64,000 bases of DNA from Pseudomonas sp. H3(2019) (GCF_007713465.1 NZ_VMSG01000005.1:174825-238824); one strand, 5' to 3'; shown: positions 39,043-48,080, numbered from the stretch's first letter. The notes: a model not told the origin generated them from the sequence alone. Numbers and translations: made by a program.

Positions 39043-39043
39043 T

Positions 39044-39398
39044 TGATTCCGTTACGCGCGTTTATATTTGCCGACTCAGCCTTCGTCGGAGGCTACAGCG
39101 CCTTGCGTCACGGCCTACACCTGCGCCAGAATCCGCCGGCTTGTGCGCTTTGGTCGTCGCCTCTATTGTTTCCGTGTCACTGCCCATCAGTGATCGGGTT
39201 TAGTAGCCCGCGTTAACTTTCCAACGGTTGCATGAGCGTCATCCAGCCAGGGTTTCCCTGCACTTGATGGTAGCTGTGCGCATGGCGTCCTCGGGCGCGC
39301 CGGTTTTGGTGGGTTACCCGGTCTACTAACTTGCGCACAGCTGCCACCCTTTCGTTTAGTAGCGCAATGGTTGCAGCCCTACTTATGGATGACCCCCA
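39044..39398 (+). other. Structured non-coding element ahead of the DUF6124 gene
   Basis: This 355-bp gap is highly organised. TGGTAGCTGTGCGCA (39268-39282) and TGCGCACAGCTGCCA (39332-39346) are inverted arms that pair over 15 bases with one wobble. The octamer TTTAGTAG occurs at 39199-39206 inside a CGGG/CCCG hairpin (39195-39210) and again at 39355-39362, and its complement CTACTAAC lies in the loop between the arms. The region resembles leaders that I recall upstream of DUF3077/DUF6124 genes in other Pseudomonas, which I cannot verify here. It may be a regulatory leader RNA, a separate RNA, or a mobile-like repeat. Confidence 0.55.
39062..39187 (-). CDS. Possible 41-residue peptide inside the structured element
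   Basis: An open frame on the minus strand starts MGSDTETIEATTKAHKPADS and ends in a very arginine-rich tail (RRCSLRRRLSRQI). There is no ribosome site ahead of the ATG. I recall near-identical short hypothetical proteins annotated in other Pseudomonas genomes, which could mean either a real peptide or that the underlying DNA element is conserved and the frame is incidental. I favour the latter. Confidence 0.25.
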   Translation of the reverse strand: MGSDTETIEATTKAHKPADSGAGVGRDARRCSLRRRLSRQI

Positions 39399-39773
39399 AT
39401 GTTCAAACCTACGCCAAATCCTCCAGAAACCGATCCGGTTTCCCCCTACGCCTCACTCGATTCAAAAGAACTCCACGCCGCCGCGCACCGTGCGCTCGAT
39501 CATTACCTGGTACTACCCGAGACCAAGCAGTTGTTGGCCGACCGACGCCCTGGTTGCATTTTTGTCATCGCCCCGGACGTCGACAGCGAAACCCTGCTGG
39601 CCCATGCCTGCGAGACGCTCGCCTCGGTGAATGTCATGGCCAGCGATCTGGCGTTTGAACTCGAAGGTCCCAAACGCAATACCGCGCTGGCGATTCAGCA
39701 GATGATTTCGCTGGCCGAGTTGGCGGTGAATCGGGCACTGGATCACCTCGATCCGCCGGACTCACCGCAGTAG
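39399..39773 (+). CDS. DUF6124 (formerly DUF3077) family protein
   Basis: A 124-residue soluble protein: a Pro-rich start (MFKPTPNPPETDPVSPYAS), a helix with HRALDHYL, an FVIAPDVDSETLLAHACE segment and helical ALAIQQMISLAELAVNRALD at the end. This is a Pseudomonas family often present in several copies; its function is not known to me. It is preceded by the structured element and followed by a palindrome and a terminator, so it is a self-contained unit. Confidence 0.85.
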   Translation: MFKPTPNPPETDPVSPYASLDSKELHAAAHRALDHYLVLPETKQLLADRRPGCIFVIAPDVDSETLLAHACETLASVNVMASDLAFELEGPKRNTALAIQQMISLAELAVNRALDHLDPPDSPQ

Positions 39774-39787
39774 CACGCCAACACGCT

Positions 39788-39815
39788 GATCGTTCCCACG
39801 CGCGTGGGAACGATC
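39788..39815. repeat. Perfect 28-bp palindrome
   Basis: GATCGTTCCCACGC followed directly by its reverse complement, with no spacer. The same GTTCCCACGC arms form the outer ends of the element at 27856-27954, so this may be its deletion derivative. Confidence 0.75.
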
Positions 39816-39820
39816 AATAA

Positions 39821-39853
39821 AAAAAAGGCCTCCACTCGGGAGGCCGTTTTTTT
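39821..39853 (+). terminator. Terminator after the DUF6124 gene
   Basis: GGCCTCC and GGGAGGCC pair around a 4-base loop (39827-39845), preceded by an A-run and followed by seven T. It can work in both directions. Confidence 0.9.
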
Positions 39854-39890
39854 GTGTAGTACGCATTTTTTGCAGTGCCGGCAATGACGC

Positions 39891-39916
39891 CTTCGCGAGC
39901 AAGCTCGCTCCCACAA
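39891..39916. repeat. REP sequence
   Basis: TTCGCGAGCAAGCTCGCTCC followed by CAC is the canonical Pseudomonas REP unit, between the terminator and the ABC permease gene. Confidence 0.8.
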
Positions 39917-39935
39917 GGATCGAGTTTGCCGCAGG

Positions 39936-40715
39936 TTAGGTGCGCATTCCGCGACCGCTGACCAGCAACCGCGCGCAACCGATGTACAGCACTACGGTTG
40001 CCACCAGCATGAAGGTAATGGCGATGCTGATCTTGATGTCCGAGACGCCGAGGATGCCGTAACGGAAAGCGTTGACCATGTGCAGCACCGGGTTGGCCAG
40101 CGACACGGTCTGCCAGAAGGGTGGCAGCAGGCTGATCGAGTAGAACACCCCGCCCAGGTAGGTCAACGGCGTCAGCACGAACGTCGGGATAATCGAAATA
40201 TCATCGAAGTTGCGCGCAAACACTGCGTTGATGAAGCCCAACAGCGAAAAGATCGTTGCCGTCAGCAGCACCACCAACAGGGTAATACCCAAATGGTGCA
40301 CTTGCAGGTGAGTGAAGAACAGCGAAAGCAGCGTCACGATCACGCCCACTGCCAGGCCACGCAGCACCCCGCCCACGGTGTAGCCGATCAGAATGGTGTG
40401 CGGCGAAACCGGTGAAACCATCAGTTCTTCGATGGAGCGCTGGAATTTGCTGCCGAAGAAGCTCGATACCACGTTGCCGTAGGCGTTGGTGATCACCGAC
40501 ATCATGATCAAGCCCGGCACGATGTATTCCATATAGGTGAAGCCACCCATATCACCGATTTGCCGGCCAATCAGATTACCGAAGATCACAAAGTACAGAA
40601 CCATGGTGATGGCCGGCGGCAGCAGGGTTTGCGGCCAGATCCGGGTAAAACGCCGGACCTCACGATAAACAATGGTATTGAGCGCAACGAGGTTGGGCTT
40701 CAGTTCGGAACTCAT
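39936..40715 (-). CDS. ABC-2 type exporter permease
   Basis: A 259-residue membrane protein of the ABC-2 family with six helices and the YMEYIVPGLIMMSVI signature region. It resembles YadH and PA2811. Its ATG overlaps the ATPase stop by 4 bp. The exported compound is unknown; YadGH-type systems are usually assigned to drug or polysaccharide export. Confidence 0.9.
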   Translation of the reverse strand: MSSELKPNLVALNTIVYREVRRFTRIWPQTLLPPAITMVLYFVIFGNLIGRQIGDMGGFTYMEYIVPGLIMMSVITNAYGNVVSSFFGSKFQRSIEELMVSPVSPHTILIGYTVGGVLRGLAVGVIVTLLSLFFTHLQVHHLGITLLVVLLTATIFSLLGFINAVFARNFDDISIIPTFVLTPLTYLGGVFYSISLLPPFWQTVSLANPVLHMVNAFRYGILGVSDIKISIAITFMLVATVVLYIGCARLLVSGRGMRT

Positions 40716-41644
40716 ACGGCCACCTTCGCCAGATTTTTCTCCACCAGAGACACGAACAACTCCTCGAGGCGATTGGTTTTGTTGCGCAGGCTCAGCACTT
40801 CGATGTTCTGCATGGCCAACTGGCCGAACAACGCGGTAATACCGACGGCTTTATCGACCTGGACTTCCAGGGTGTGGCTGTCGAGCAGACGGGTCGGATA
40901 GCCGTTCAACTGCGGCGCTACGGTCATGGCGTTCTTCAGGTCCAGCAGGAACGTCTCGACATGCAACTGGCTGAGCAGGTTACGCATGCTGGTGTTTTCG
41001 ACGATGGTGCCGTGGTCGATGATGCCGATGTTGCGGCACAACTGCTCGGCCTCTTCCAGGTAATGCGTGGTGAGGATGATGGTGATGCCTTTCTGGTTCA
41101 GCTCGGTGAGGAAGGTCCACATCGAGCGACGCAGTTCGATATCCACACCAGCCGTCGGTTCGTCGAGAATCAGCAAACGCGGTTCATGTACCAACGCACG
41201 TGCAATCATCAGCCGCCGCTTCATACCGCCCGACAGTGACCGCGACGGCACATCGCGCTTGTCCCACAGGCCGAGCTGAGTCAGGTATTGCTCGGCGCGC
41301 TCTTTGGCGATTTTGGGCGGGATACCGTAGTAACCGGCCTGGGTCACGACAATATCGAAGGTCTTTTCGAACTGGTTGAAATTGAATTCCTGCGGCACCA
41401 CACCAATGCAGCGCTTAAGCCCCGCCGGGTCGCGGTCCAGGTCGTGGCCAAAGATATTCACCGTTCCGCTGGTCTTGTTCACCAGGGTCGAGAGAATGCC
41501 GATGGTCGTGGATTTGCCGGCGCCGTTGGGGCCGAGCAAGGCAAAAAAGTCACCTTCGGCGACATCCAGATCGATACCACTCAGGGCCTGGAAACCGTTG
41601 CCGTAGGTTTTGGTTAGCTGCCGGATGGACAGAGCAGAACTCAT
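40712..41644 (-). CDS. ABC exporter ATPase
   Basis: A 310-residue ATPase of the YadG/DrrA type. Walker A is GPNGAGKST, the signature SLSGGMKRR, Walker B LLILDEPTAGVD, and the H-loop TTHYLEEAEQ. A C-terminal ~70-residue extension is typical of drug-resistance ATPases. The ATG at 41644 gives MSSALSIRQLTKTYG; a TTG 18 bp upstream is less likely. Gene order with the permease, GST and acyl-CoA dehydrogenase matches PA2811-PA2815 as I recall. Confidence 0.92.
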   Translation of the reverse strand: MSSALSIRQLTKTYGNGFQALSGIDLDVAEGDFFALLGPNGAGKSTTIGILSTLVNKTSGTVNIFGHDLDRDPAGLKRCIGVVPQEFNFNQFEKTFDIVVTQAGYYGIPPKIAKERAEQYLTQLGLWDKRDVPSRSLSGGMKRRLMIARALVHEPRLLILDEPTAGVDIELRRSMWTFLTELNQKGITIILTTHYLEEAEQLCRNIGIIDHGTIVENTSMRNLLSQLHVETFLLDLKNAMTVAPQLNGYPTRLLDSHTLEVQVDKAVGITALFGQLAMQNIEVLSLRNKTNRLEELFVSLVEKNLAKVAV

Positions 41645-41777
41645 ATCGGATTTACGCACCAAGAAGGGAAGTCAGGAATAAGTAAGGGCGAGCGGCGACC
41701 AATGCAACCGCGGCGCATTAGCGCAATGGTGCTTGGCGACGCCGCACAAGTACAGTCAAGTGTGTTGATAGTCAGTA

Positions 41778-42401
41778 TTAAGTCAACGCGGTCATGACGG
41801 CTTTTTGATAAGCCGGACGTTGCTTCAGGCGCGCATACCAGGCTTGCAGATGGGGCATTGGCGCTCGCTCGATGGGCATCTCGAACCAGGCATAGATAAA
41901 GCTGCCCAACGGAATATCACCCGCGCCGATCTCGTCGCCGGACAAATAAGGCTTCTGCGCCAATGCCTGGTCGACCATCGACAGCAATTGCTCGCAGATT
42001 TTCTGCGCCGCGTTGATCGCCACCCAATCCTGCTGATCGACTGGGGTGCGCAATACGCCCCAGAACACCTGGCGAAAAGGTTCGGCAAACGACGAAGTGG
42101 TCCAGTCCATCCACTTTTCCGCACTCGCCCGGGCCTGCACATCGGCCGGGTACCAATGCGAATCAGCCGCGTGACGGGCAGCCAGGTAACGCACGATGGT
42201 GTTGGATTCCCACAACACAAAACCGTCGTCTTCAATCACCGGAATGCGACCATTGGGGTTCATCGCGCGGTATTGCGGTGTGTCGACCACACCAAAAGCC
42301 CCGCCCGCATCCTGCGTTTCGTAGGTCAGCCCGAGCTCCTCGGCGCACCACAGTGCCTTTCTGACATTCGACGAATTTTTCCGACCCCAGATCTTCAGCA
42401 T
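41778..42401 (-). CDS. Glutathione S-transferase
   Basis: A 207-residue GST with the N-terminal thioredoxin fold (LKIWGRKNSSNVRKALW, then NGRIPVIEDDGFVLWESNTI with the cis-Pro and glutathione-binding ES) and the all-helical C-terminal domain. Subclass and substrate are not known. The ATG at 42401 has GGGAG at a good distance. Confidence 0.92.
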   Translation of the reverse strand: MLKIWGRKNSSNVRKALWCAEELGLTYETQDAGGAFGVVDTPQYRAMNPNGRIPVIEDDGFVLWESNTIVRYLAARHAADSHWYPADVQARASAEKWMDWTTSSFAEPFRQVFWGVLRTPVDQQDWVAINAAQKICEQLLSMVDQALAQKPYLSGDEIGAGDIPLGSFIYAWFEMPIERAPMPHLQAWYARLKQRPAYQKAVMTALT

Positions 42402-42705
42402 GACCGCTCCCAAATGGATGAATGCCGGAGCAGTCTACGCCGGATCAGACGCGACTCAAATCGGTCTCCCGGTTCCCGAGCAATACCGGCGACTGTTCGA
42501 GCGGATCACGGCTGTCGCCACGATGCCTTTCAGCGAACTCCGCCACCGGAGGGTGGTCACTATCGATGAAACGGCCGGGACTATCACTGACGAAACTCAC
42601 CGCTGTTTCCCACAATTTCAAACACATCGCTCTGACCACCCCGTTTTGCAGATGCCGTCTAAGCTCTGAAGGTGGTTTTGACCCTGGCTTCACGGAGGAT
42701 TGAAT
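42402..42705. other. Gap between divergent GST and acyl-CoA dehydrogenase genes
   Basis: 304 bp. Short open frames are present on both strands but none has a ribosome site or plausible protein features. Promoters for the two flanking genes should be here; I cannot point to a convincing -35/-10 pair or a fatty-acid-regulator dyad. Confidence 0.4.
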
Positions 42706-45156
42706 ATGCTGTTGTTGTGGATACTGGTTCTGGTGGTCGGGATTGCCTGGCTGGCTCACCGCCGCATCGCGCCCCTGCCCGCCCTGGGTATCGTGGCGGT
42801 CTATCTGCTGGCGATGGGAGTCTTCAGCCACCATCATCGAGGCTGGCTGCTGCTGATTTTCTGGATCGTGCTGGCCGTCGTCGCGGCGCCCCTGCTGCTG
42901 CCCGACCTGCGACGCAAATATTTCAGTGCCCCGTTGTTCAACTGGTTCCAGAAAACCCTGCCGCCAATGTCGCAAACCGAACGCGACGCCATCGATGCCG
43001 GCACCGTCTGGTGGGATGGCGAGCTGTTCAGCGGGCGTCCGGACTGGCACAAACTGCTGTCCTATCCCAAAGCGCAGTTGAGCGAAGAAGAGCAGGCCTT
43101 CATCGACGGCCCGACCGAAGAACTCTGTGCCATGGTCAGCGACTGGCAGATCGGCCAGACGATGGACCTGCCGGCCGAGGCCTGGACGCACATCAAGCAG
43201 AATGGCTTTTTTGCCCTGATCATTCCCAAGGAGTTCGGTGGCAAGGGGTTTTCCGCCTACGCCCACTCGCAAGTAGCCATGAAACTGGCCACCCGCAGCG
43301 GCGACCTGGCCTCCACCGTGATGGTGCCCAACTCCCTAGGCCCGGCAGAACTGTTGCTGCATTACGGCACCGATGAACAACGCAACCATTACCTGCCCCG
43401 CCTGGCGCGTGGCGACGACATCCCGTGTTTCGCGTTGACCGGCCCACTCGCCGGCTCCGACGCGGGCGCCATGCCTGACACCGGGGTGATCTGCAAAGGT
43501 CAATGGGAAGGCCAGGAAACCCTGGGTCTGCGGCTGAACTGGGAAAAACGCTACATCACCCTCGGTCCGGTCGCCACCCTGCTCGGCCTGGCGTTCAAGG
43601 CGTACGACCCGGACCATCTGCTGGGTGACCAGGTAGACCTTGGTATCAGCCTCGCGTTGATCCCGACCGATACCGCCGGGGTCGACATCGGCCGACGCCA
43701 TCTGCCCCTCGGCGCCGCCTTCATGAACGGCCCAAACTGCGGCAAGGACGTATTCGTGCCGTTGGACTTCCTCATCGGCGGCCAGGAGATGCTCGGCAAA
43801 GGCTGGATGATGCTGATGAATTGCCTGTCGGTCGGGCGTTCCATTTCGCTGCCGGCAGTCGGCACCGGCGCCGCCAAGTTCACCAGCCTGGTGACCGGTC
43901 AATACGCTCAGGTTCGCGAGCAATTCAACGTGCCGCTGTCGGCCTTCGAAGGGATTCAGGAAGCGCTGGCACGTATCGGCGGCAACGCCTGGATGATGGA
44001 TGCCGCGCGGATGCTCACCGCCAACGCGGTGGATCTCGGCGAGAAACCTTCGGTGCTCTCGGCGATTCTCAAGTATCACCTCACCGAACGCGGTCGCGAG
44101 TGCATCAGCCACGCGATGGATGTGCACGGTGGCAAGGCGATCATCATGGGCCCCAACAACTACCTCGGGCGCAGCTGGCAAGGCGCGCCGATTTTCATCA
44201 CGGTGGAAGGCGCGAACATCCTTTCGCGCAACCTGATGATTTTTGGTCAAGGCGCTATCCGCTGCCATCCGTTCGTGCTCAAGGAAATGGCCCTCGCTGG
44301 CCGTGAAGACAAGGACCAGGCACTCAAAGAGTTCGACGGCCTGCTGCTCAAGCACATCGGTTTCGCCGTGAGCAACGCCGCCAGCACCCTGGTGCTGAAC
44401 CTCGGCTTCGGGCATTTCGAACAGGTACCAGGAGACAAACTCAGCCAGGGCTACTTCCGTGCCCTAAACCGTCAGGCTGCGGCATTTGCCCTGCTCGCTG
44501 ACCTGAGCATGATGTTGCTGGGCGGTGAACTGAAACGTCGCGAGCGTCTGTCAGCCCGACTCGGTGATGTACTGAGCAACCTGTACCTGGCCTCCGCCGC
44601 CCTCAAGCGTTACCACGATCTCGATTCACCCGAGCACATGGCGCCGCTGTTTACCTGGGCCATGGAAGAGAGTCTCGGCCAGTCGGAACGGGCGCTGGAT
44701 GAACTGCTGAGCAATTTCCCGAGCAAGGTGCTGGGTTGCCTGATGCGGGTGATCGTGTTCCCGTTCGGTCGCCGTCACAAAGGACCGTCGGACAAACTCG
44801 GCGCCGAAGTGGCTGCAGTCATTGGCCGGGCCAAGGGCGATCCGACACTCGAAGAGTTGCTGGGGGGTTGTTATCGGCCGCAATCGGTCGATGACCCGGT
44901 CGGTGCGCTGCAACATGCCTGCGACCTGCTGAGCGCCGCACAACCGCTGCAGAAAAAAATGCACTTTGCACTCAAGAGCGGGCAGTTCAAACCGGGTGCC
45001 GGAGAGCACGTCATCGACGCCGCCCTGGAGGCCGGCGTGCTGCAAGCCGCAGAAGCACATACCCTGCATGAGGCCGAAGCCGCGCGGCGCAAAGTGATCG
45101 ACGTCGATGATTTTTCCAAGGAGCAACTTGAGCTGGCCGAGGGCAAGACCCGCTAA
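42706..45156 (+). CDS. Acyl-CoA dehydrogenase, FadE type
   Basis: An 816-residue long-form acyl-CoA dehydrogenase, the first enzyme of fatty-acid beta-oxidation. Residues 1-65 are two to three membrane-anchoring helices (MLLLWILVLVVGIAWLA and later LLLIFWIVLAVVAA), then the dehydrogenase core with CFALTGPLAGSDAG flavin-binding, and YLGRSWQGAPIF; a C-terminal domain of ~300 residues matches DUF1974 of FadE. GGAGG lies 7 bp before the ATG at 42706. It corresponds to PA2815 by synteny. Confidence 0.92.
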   Translation: MLLLWILVLVVGIAWLAHRRIAPLPALGIVAVYLLAMGVFSHHHRGWLLLIFWIVLAVVAAPLLLPDLRRKYFSAPLFNWFQKTLPPMSQTERDAIDAGTVWWDGELFSGRPDWHKLLSYPKAQLSEEEQAFIDGPTEELCAMVSDWQIGQTMDLPAEAWTHIKQNGFFALIIPKEFGGKGFSAYAHSQVAMKLATRSGDLASTVMVPNSLGPAELLLHYGTDEQRNHYLPRLARGDDIPCFALTGPLAGSDAGAMPDTGVICKGQWEGQETLGLRLNWEKRYITLGPVATLLGLAFKAYDPDHLLGDQVDLGISLALIPTDTAGVDIGRRHLPLGAAFMNGPNCGKDVFVPLDFLIGGQEMLGKGWMMLMNCLSVGRSISLPAVGTGAAKFTSLVTGQYAQVREQFNVPLSAFEGIQEALARIGGNAWMMDAARMLTANAVDLGEKPSVLSAILKYHLTERGRECISHAMDVHGGKAIIMGPNNYLGRSWQGAPIFITVEGANILSRNLMIFGQGAIRCHPFVLKEMALAGREDKDQALKEFDGLLLKHIGFAVSNAASTLVLNLGFGHFEQVPGDKLSQGYFRALNRQAAAFALLADLSMMLLGGELKRRERLSARLGDVLSNLYLASAALKRYHDLDSPEHMAPLFTWAMEESLGQSERALDELLSNFPSKVLGCLMRVIVFPFGRRHKGPSDKLGAEVAAVIGRAKGDPTLEELLGGCYRPQSVDDPVGALQHACDLLSAAQPLQKKMHFALKSGQFKPGAGEHVIDAALEAGVLQAAEAHTLHEAEAARRKVIDVDDFSKEQLELAEGKTR

Positions 45157-45192
45157 CGCGGTGGCTCGTCCGGCGGGTCAATGATGAAAAGC

Positions 45193-45226
45193 GGGCGCTG
45201 GAGCTATATACTCCGGCGCCCGTTTT
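45193..45226 (+). terminator. Terminator after the acyl-CoA dehydrogenase gene
   Basis: GGGCGCTGGAG (45193-45203) and CTCCGGCGCCC (45211-45221) pair around a TATA-rich loop and run into a T-rich tract. The loop also carries TATATACT, so a weak promoter for the next gene could overlap. Confidence 0.8.
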
Positions 45227-45251
45227 GCTTTTGATCTAGAGGACTCCCGTT

Positions 45252-45650
45252 ATGCTCGACCAAACTCTCGTCCAGCTCGACCTCCTGCGCAGTATCCTGG
45301 TCGCTGTCGGTGAAGCCGAGCAGGTTCCAGACGAAAGTCATGCCTTGTTCCTGGAGCGCTTCGACGAACTGCGTGCGTCGCTGCCAATCGATCCGATCGA
45401 AAGCCAATACCTGGGCCAGGACATTATTTGTCAGGTCATCACCCGTTATCCGCAAATTGCCCACCTGGTCCCTCGCGACCTGTTGTGGTATTTCGCCGGC
45501 GACTGCCTGCACTACATGCCAGACGATGAAATCGATCTGTATCAGGCACTGGAAGAACGTCGTTACGAAGCCGAAAAAAACGACGAACCGTTCGACTGGA
45601 ACCAGGAAAAACAACTGCTGGCCCTGTCGAACCAGGACAGCAAGCACTGA
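45252..45650 (+). CDS. PA2817-like protein of unknown function
   Basis: A 132-residue acidic soluble protein (MLDQTLVQLDLLRSILVAVG, then a DLLWYFAGDCLHYMPDDEID segment). It matches a Pseudomonas-specific family known to me as PA2817. No catalytic motif is seen. GAGGA precedes the ATG. It lies between two terminators and is therefore transcribed alone. Confidence 0.8.
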   Translation: MLDQTLVQLDLLRSILVAVGEAEQVPDESHALFLERFDELRASLPIDPIESQYLGQDIICQVITRYPQIAHLVPRDLLWYFAGDCLHYMPDDEIDLYQALEERRYEAEKNDEPFDWNQEKQLLALSNQDSKH

Positions 45651-45667
45651 TCCCGGATCAGAAATAC

Positions 45668-45706
45668 AAAAGGCCCGCATGGTTAAACATGCGGGCCTTT
45701 TTTTGT
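45668..45706 (+). terminator. Bidirectional terminator
   Basis: AAAGGCCCGCATG and CATGCGGGCCTTT pair perfectly around a 6-base loop, with a long T-run after it. It separates the PA2817-like gene from the convergent transporter operon. Confidence 0.93.
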
Positions 45707-45720
45707 CGGAAAGATCAAAA

Positions 45721-45746
45721 GATCGCAGGCTTCGCAAGCTCCTACA
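45721..45746. repeat. REP-like sequence
   Basis: GATCGCAGGCTTCGCAAGCT followed by CCTAC is a degenerate REP unit just before the end of the transporter operon. Confidence 0.6.
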
Positions 45747-45758
45747 GGGTTTTGGGAG

Positions 45759-46523
45759 TTACTTCAGGTTGCCGCTGAGGAACTGCTTCAGCCGTTCGCT
45801 CTTCGGGTTACCCAGCACGTCTTCAGGCGCGCCCTCTTCCTCTACCCGTCCCTGATGCAGGAACAGCACCTGATTCGAGACTTTGCGGGCAAAGCTCATT
45901 TCGTGGGTCACCATGATCATGGTCCGACCTTCTTCGGCCAGGCCCTGGATTACCTTGAGCACTTCGCCCACCAGTTCCGGGTCGAGCGCCGAGGTCGGTT
46001 CGTCGAACAGCATGACTTCCGGCTCCATCGCCAGTGCGCGGGCAATCGCCACCCGCTGCTGCTGACCGCCCGAGAGGAACGCCGGGTACTGCTCCGCCAC
46101 ACGCGCCGGCAGGCCGACCTTGTCCAGATAACGCCGGGCACGATCTTCAGCGTCCTTCTTGCTGACTCCCAACACCCGGCGCGGGGCCATGGTGATGTTT
46201 TCCAGCACGGTCATGTGACCCCACAGGTTGAAGTGCTGGAACACCATTGCCAGACGGGTACGCAGTCGTTGCAGTTCGGCATCGTCGGCCACGCGCATGC
46301 CATGGTGGTCTTTGACCATCCGTATCTGCTTGCCGTCCAGGCTCATCGCGCCGTCATTGGGCGTTTCGAGAAAGTTGATGCAGCGCAAAAAGGTGCTTTT
46401 GCCCGAGCCGCTGGCGCCGATCAGGCTGATCACGTCACCGGTTTTGGCTTTCAGGGAAACGCCCTTGAGCACTTCGTGGCTACCGTAACTCTTGTGTAGT
46501 TCTTCAACAGTCAATTTGTACAT
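45759..46523 (-). CDS. ATPase of a basic-amino-acid ABC importer (HisP/AotP type)
   Basis: A 254-residue ATPase with Walker [11 protein letters not shown]-loop MVFQHFNLW, signature FLSGGQQQR, Walker [13 protein letters not shown] and the H-loop VTHEMSF. The start at 46523 gives [19 protein letters not shown], which fits both HisP of histidine transport and AotP of arginine/ornithine transport; sequence alone does not separate them for me. A 102-bp gap separates it from the second permease gene. Confidence 0.92.
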   Translation of the reverse strand: MYKLTVEELHKSYGSHEVLKGVSLKAKTGDVISLIGASGSGKSTFLRCINFLETPNDGAMSLDGKQIRMVKDHHGMRVADDAELQRLRTRLAMVFQHFNLWGHMTVLENITMAPRRVLGVSKKDAEDRARRYLDKVGLPARVAEQYPAFLSGGQQQRVAIARALAMEPEVMLFDEPTSALDPELVGEVLKVIQGLAEEGRTMIMVTHEMSFARKVSNQVLFLHQGRVEEEGAPEDVLGNPKSERLKQFLSGNLK

Positions 46524-46625
46524 GTGCGCAGCATCCTCTAAGGGAAAATGGGTCGCCACTGCGTAGACATCGCAAGCGGCGACAAAGCCCGTGGCCTGAT
46601 GAGCGGCCGTACAGAGCGCTAAGTC

Positions 46626-47336
46626 CTAGTGAGCCGGGCCCAGAAAAGCCAGCCAACGACGTTCGGCAATGCGGAACAGACCAACCAGCGCAAAGGTCAC
46701 CAACAGGTAGATCAGCGCGGTAATACCGAACGACTGAAAGGTCAGGAAGGTCGCCGAGTTGGCGTCGCGAGCGACTTTCAGAATATCCGGGACGGTGGCG
46801 GTGAAGGCCACGGTAGTCGAGTGCAGCATGAGGATCACTTCGTTGCTGTAGTACGGCAACGAGCGACGCAGGGCCGACGGCATGATCACGTAGGCATACA
46901 ACTTCCAGCCCGTCAGACCGTAGGCTTTGGCGGCTTCGACTTCGCCGTGGTTCATGCTGCGAATCGCCCCGGCGAAAATCTCCGTGGTGTAGGCGCAGGT
47001 GTTCAGGGCAAACGCGAGGATGGTGCAGTTCATTGCATCGCGAAAGAACGCGTCGAGCAACGGTTGCGCACGGACCGCGGCCAGGCTGTAGATCCCGGTG
47101 TAGCAAATCAGCAACTGGATATACAGCGGCGTGCCGCGAAACAGGTAGGTGTAGAACTGCACCGGCCAGCGTACGTAAAGTTTGTTGGAAACCCGGGCAA
47201 TCGACAGTGGAACCGACACCAGGAAACCGATGAAGATCGAGGCGCTGAGCAGCCACAGGGTCATGGCCAGGCCGGTGATGTGGTAACCGTCGCTATAGAG
47301 GAAGGGCTTCCAGTAGTCCTGCAGTAATTCGATCAT
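46626..47336 (-). CDS. Permease subunit of the basic-amino-acid importer (HisM/AotM type)
   Basis: A 236-residue inner-membrane protein with five helices and the EAA-type coupling loop EVEAAKAYGLTGWKLYAYVI. The FRGTPLYIQLLICYTG segment is typical of polar amino acid permeases. It overlaps the upstream permease gene by 4 bp and pairs with it. Confidence 0.92.
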   Translation of the reverse strand: MIELLQDYWKPFLYSDGYHITGLAMTLWLLSASIFIGFLVSVPLSIARVSNKLYVRWPVQFYTYLFRGTPLYIQLLICYTGIYSLAAVRAQPLLDAFFRDAMNCTILAFALNTCAYTTEIFAGAIRSMNHGEVEAAKAYGLTGWKLYAYVIMPSALRRSLPYYSNEVILMLHSTTVAFTATVPDILKVARDANSATFLTFQSFGITALIYLLVTFALVGLFRIAERRWLAFLGPAH

Positions 47337-48061
47337 CGTACCGCCTCCCGGGAACCTGCCGCGTAATGCCGTTCGAGCCAGCGCAGGACATAGTTCGACG
47401 CGCTGGTGATCACCAGGTAGATCAGCGCGGCCAACACCAGAAAAAAGAACAGTTGATAGGAGCTTTTACCGGCGTCCTGAGCCGCTTTGACCAGGTCCGC
47501 CAGGCCGATGATCGACACCAGCGCGGTGGCCTTGAGGATCACCATCCAGTTATTGCCGATGCCCGGCAGGGCGAAGCGCATCATTTGCGGGAACACCACG
47601 AAGCGAAAGCGCTGGGCACGGCTCAAGCCGTAGGCCGTGGCGGCTTCCATCTGTCCGCGGGGCACAGCGAGGATCGCGCCGCGAAAGGTCTCGGTGAAAT
47701 ACGCGCCGTAGATGAAACCCAGAGTGATGATCCCGGCGGCGAACGGATTGATCTCGATATATTCCCAGCCCAGCGCCTCGGTGAAACTGGTCAACCAGGT
47801 TTGCAGGCTGTAGAAAATCAGCAGCATCAGCACCAGGTCCGGCACCCCGCGAATCAGCGTGGTGTAGAGCTGGGCCGGAATCCGCAACAGTTTGACGCTG
47901 GACAGTTTGGCACTGGCGCCGATCAGGCCGAGCAGAACGCTCAACAACAGCGACAGTATCGATAGCTTGACGGTCATCCAGGAGCCTTCCAGCAACAGAG
48001 GGCCGAACCCCTTCAAGCTGAATCCGGAGAGCCCGAGTGTCTGCAAAAGTGCTTCGAACAT
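47333..48061 (-). CDS. Permease subunit of the basic-amino-acid importer (HisQ/AotQ type)
   Basis: A 242-residue membrane protein with about five helices, IRGVPDLVLMLLIFY, and the coupling loop GQMEAATAYGLSRAQRFRFV. Together with the next protein it forms the heterodimeric channel. It lies 56 bp beyond the binding-protein stop, with a terminator between. Confidence 0.92.
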   Translation of the reverse strand: MFEALLQTLGLSGFSLKGFGPLLLEGSWMTVKLSILSLLLSVLLGLIGASAKLSSVKLLRIPAQLYTTLIRGVPDLVLMLLIFYSLQTWLTSFTEALGWEYIEINPFAAGIITLGFIYGAYFTETFRGAILAVPRGQMEAATAYGLSRAQRFRFVVFPQMMRFALPGIGNNWMVILKATALVSIIGLADLVKAAQDAGKSSYQLFFFLVLAALIYLVITSASNYVLRWLERHYAAGSREAVR

Positions 48062-48080
48062 AATTCAGGACCTATAGCGA

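Noticed and set aside
42400..42703. Overlapping short plus-strand frames in the gap before the acyl-CoA dehydrogenase gene
   Set aside because: No ribosome site, no protein-like composition, and one overlaps the GST start. Kept only as a described gap.
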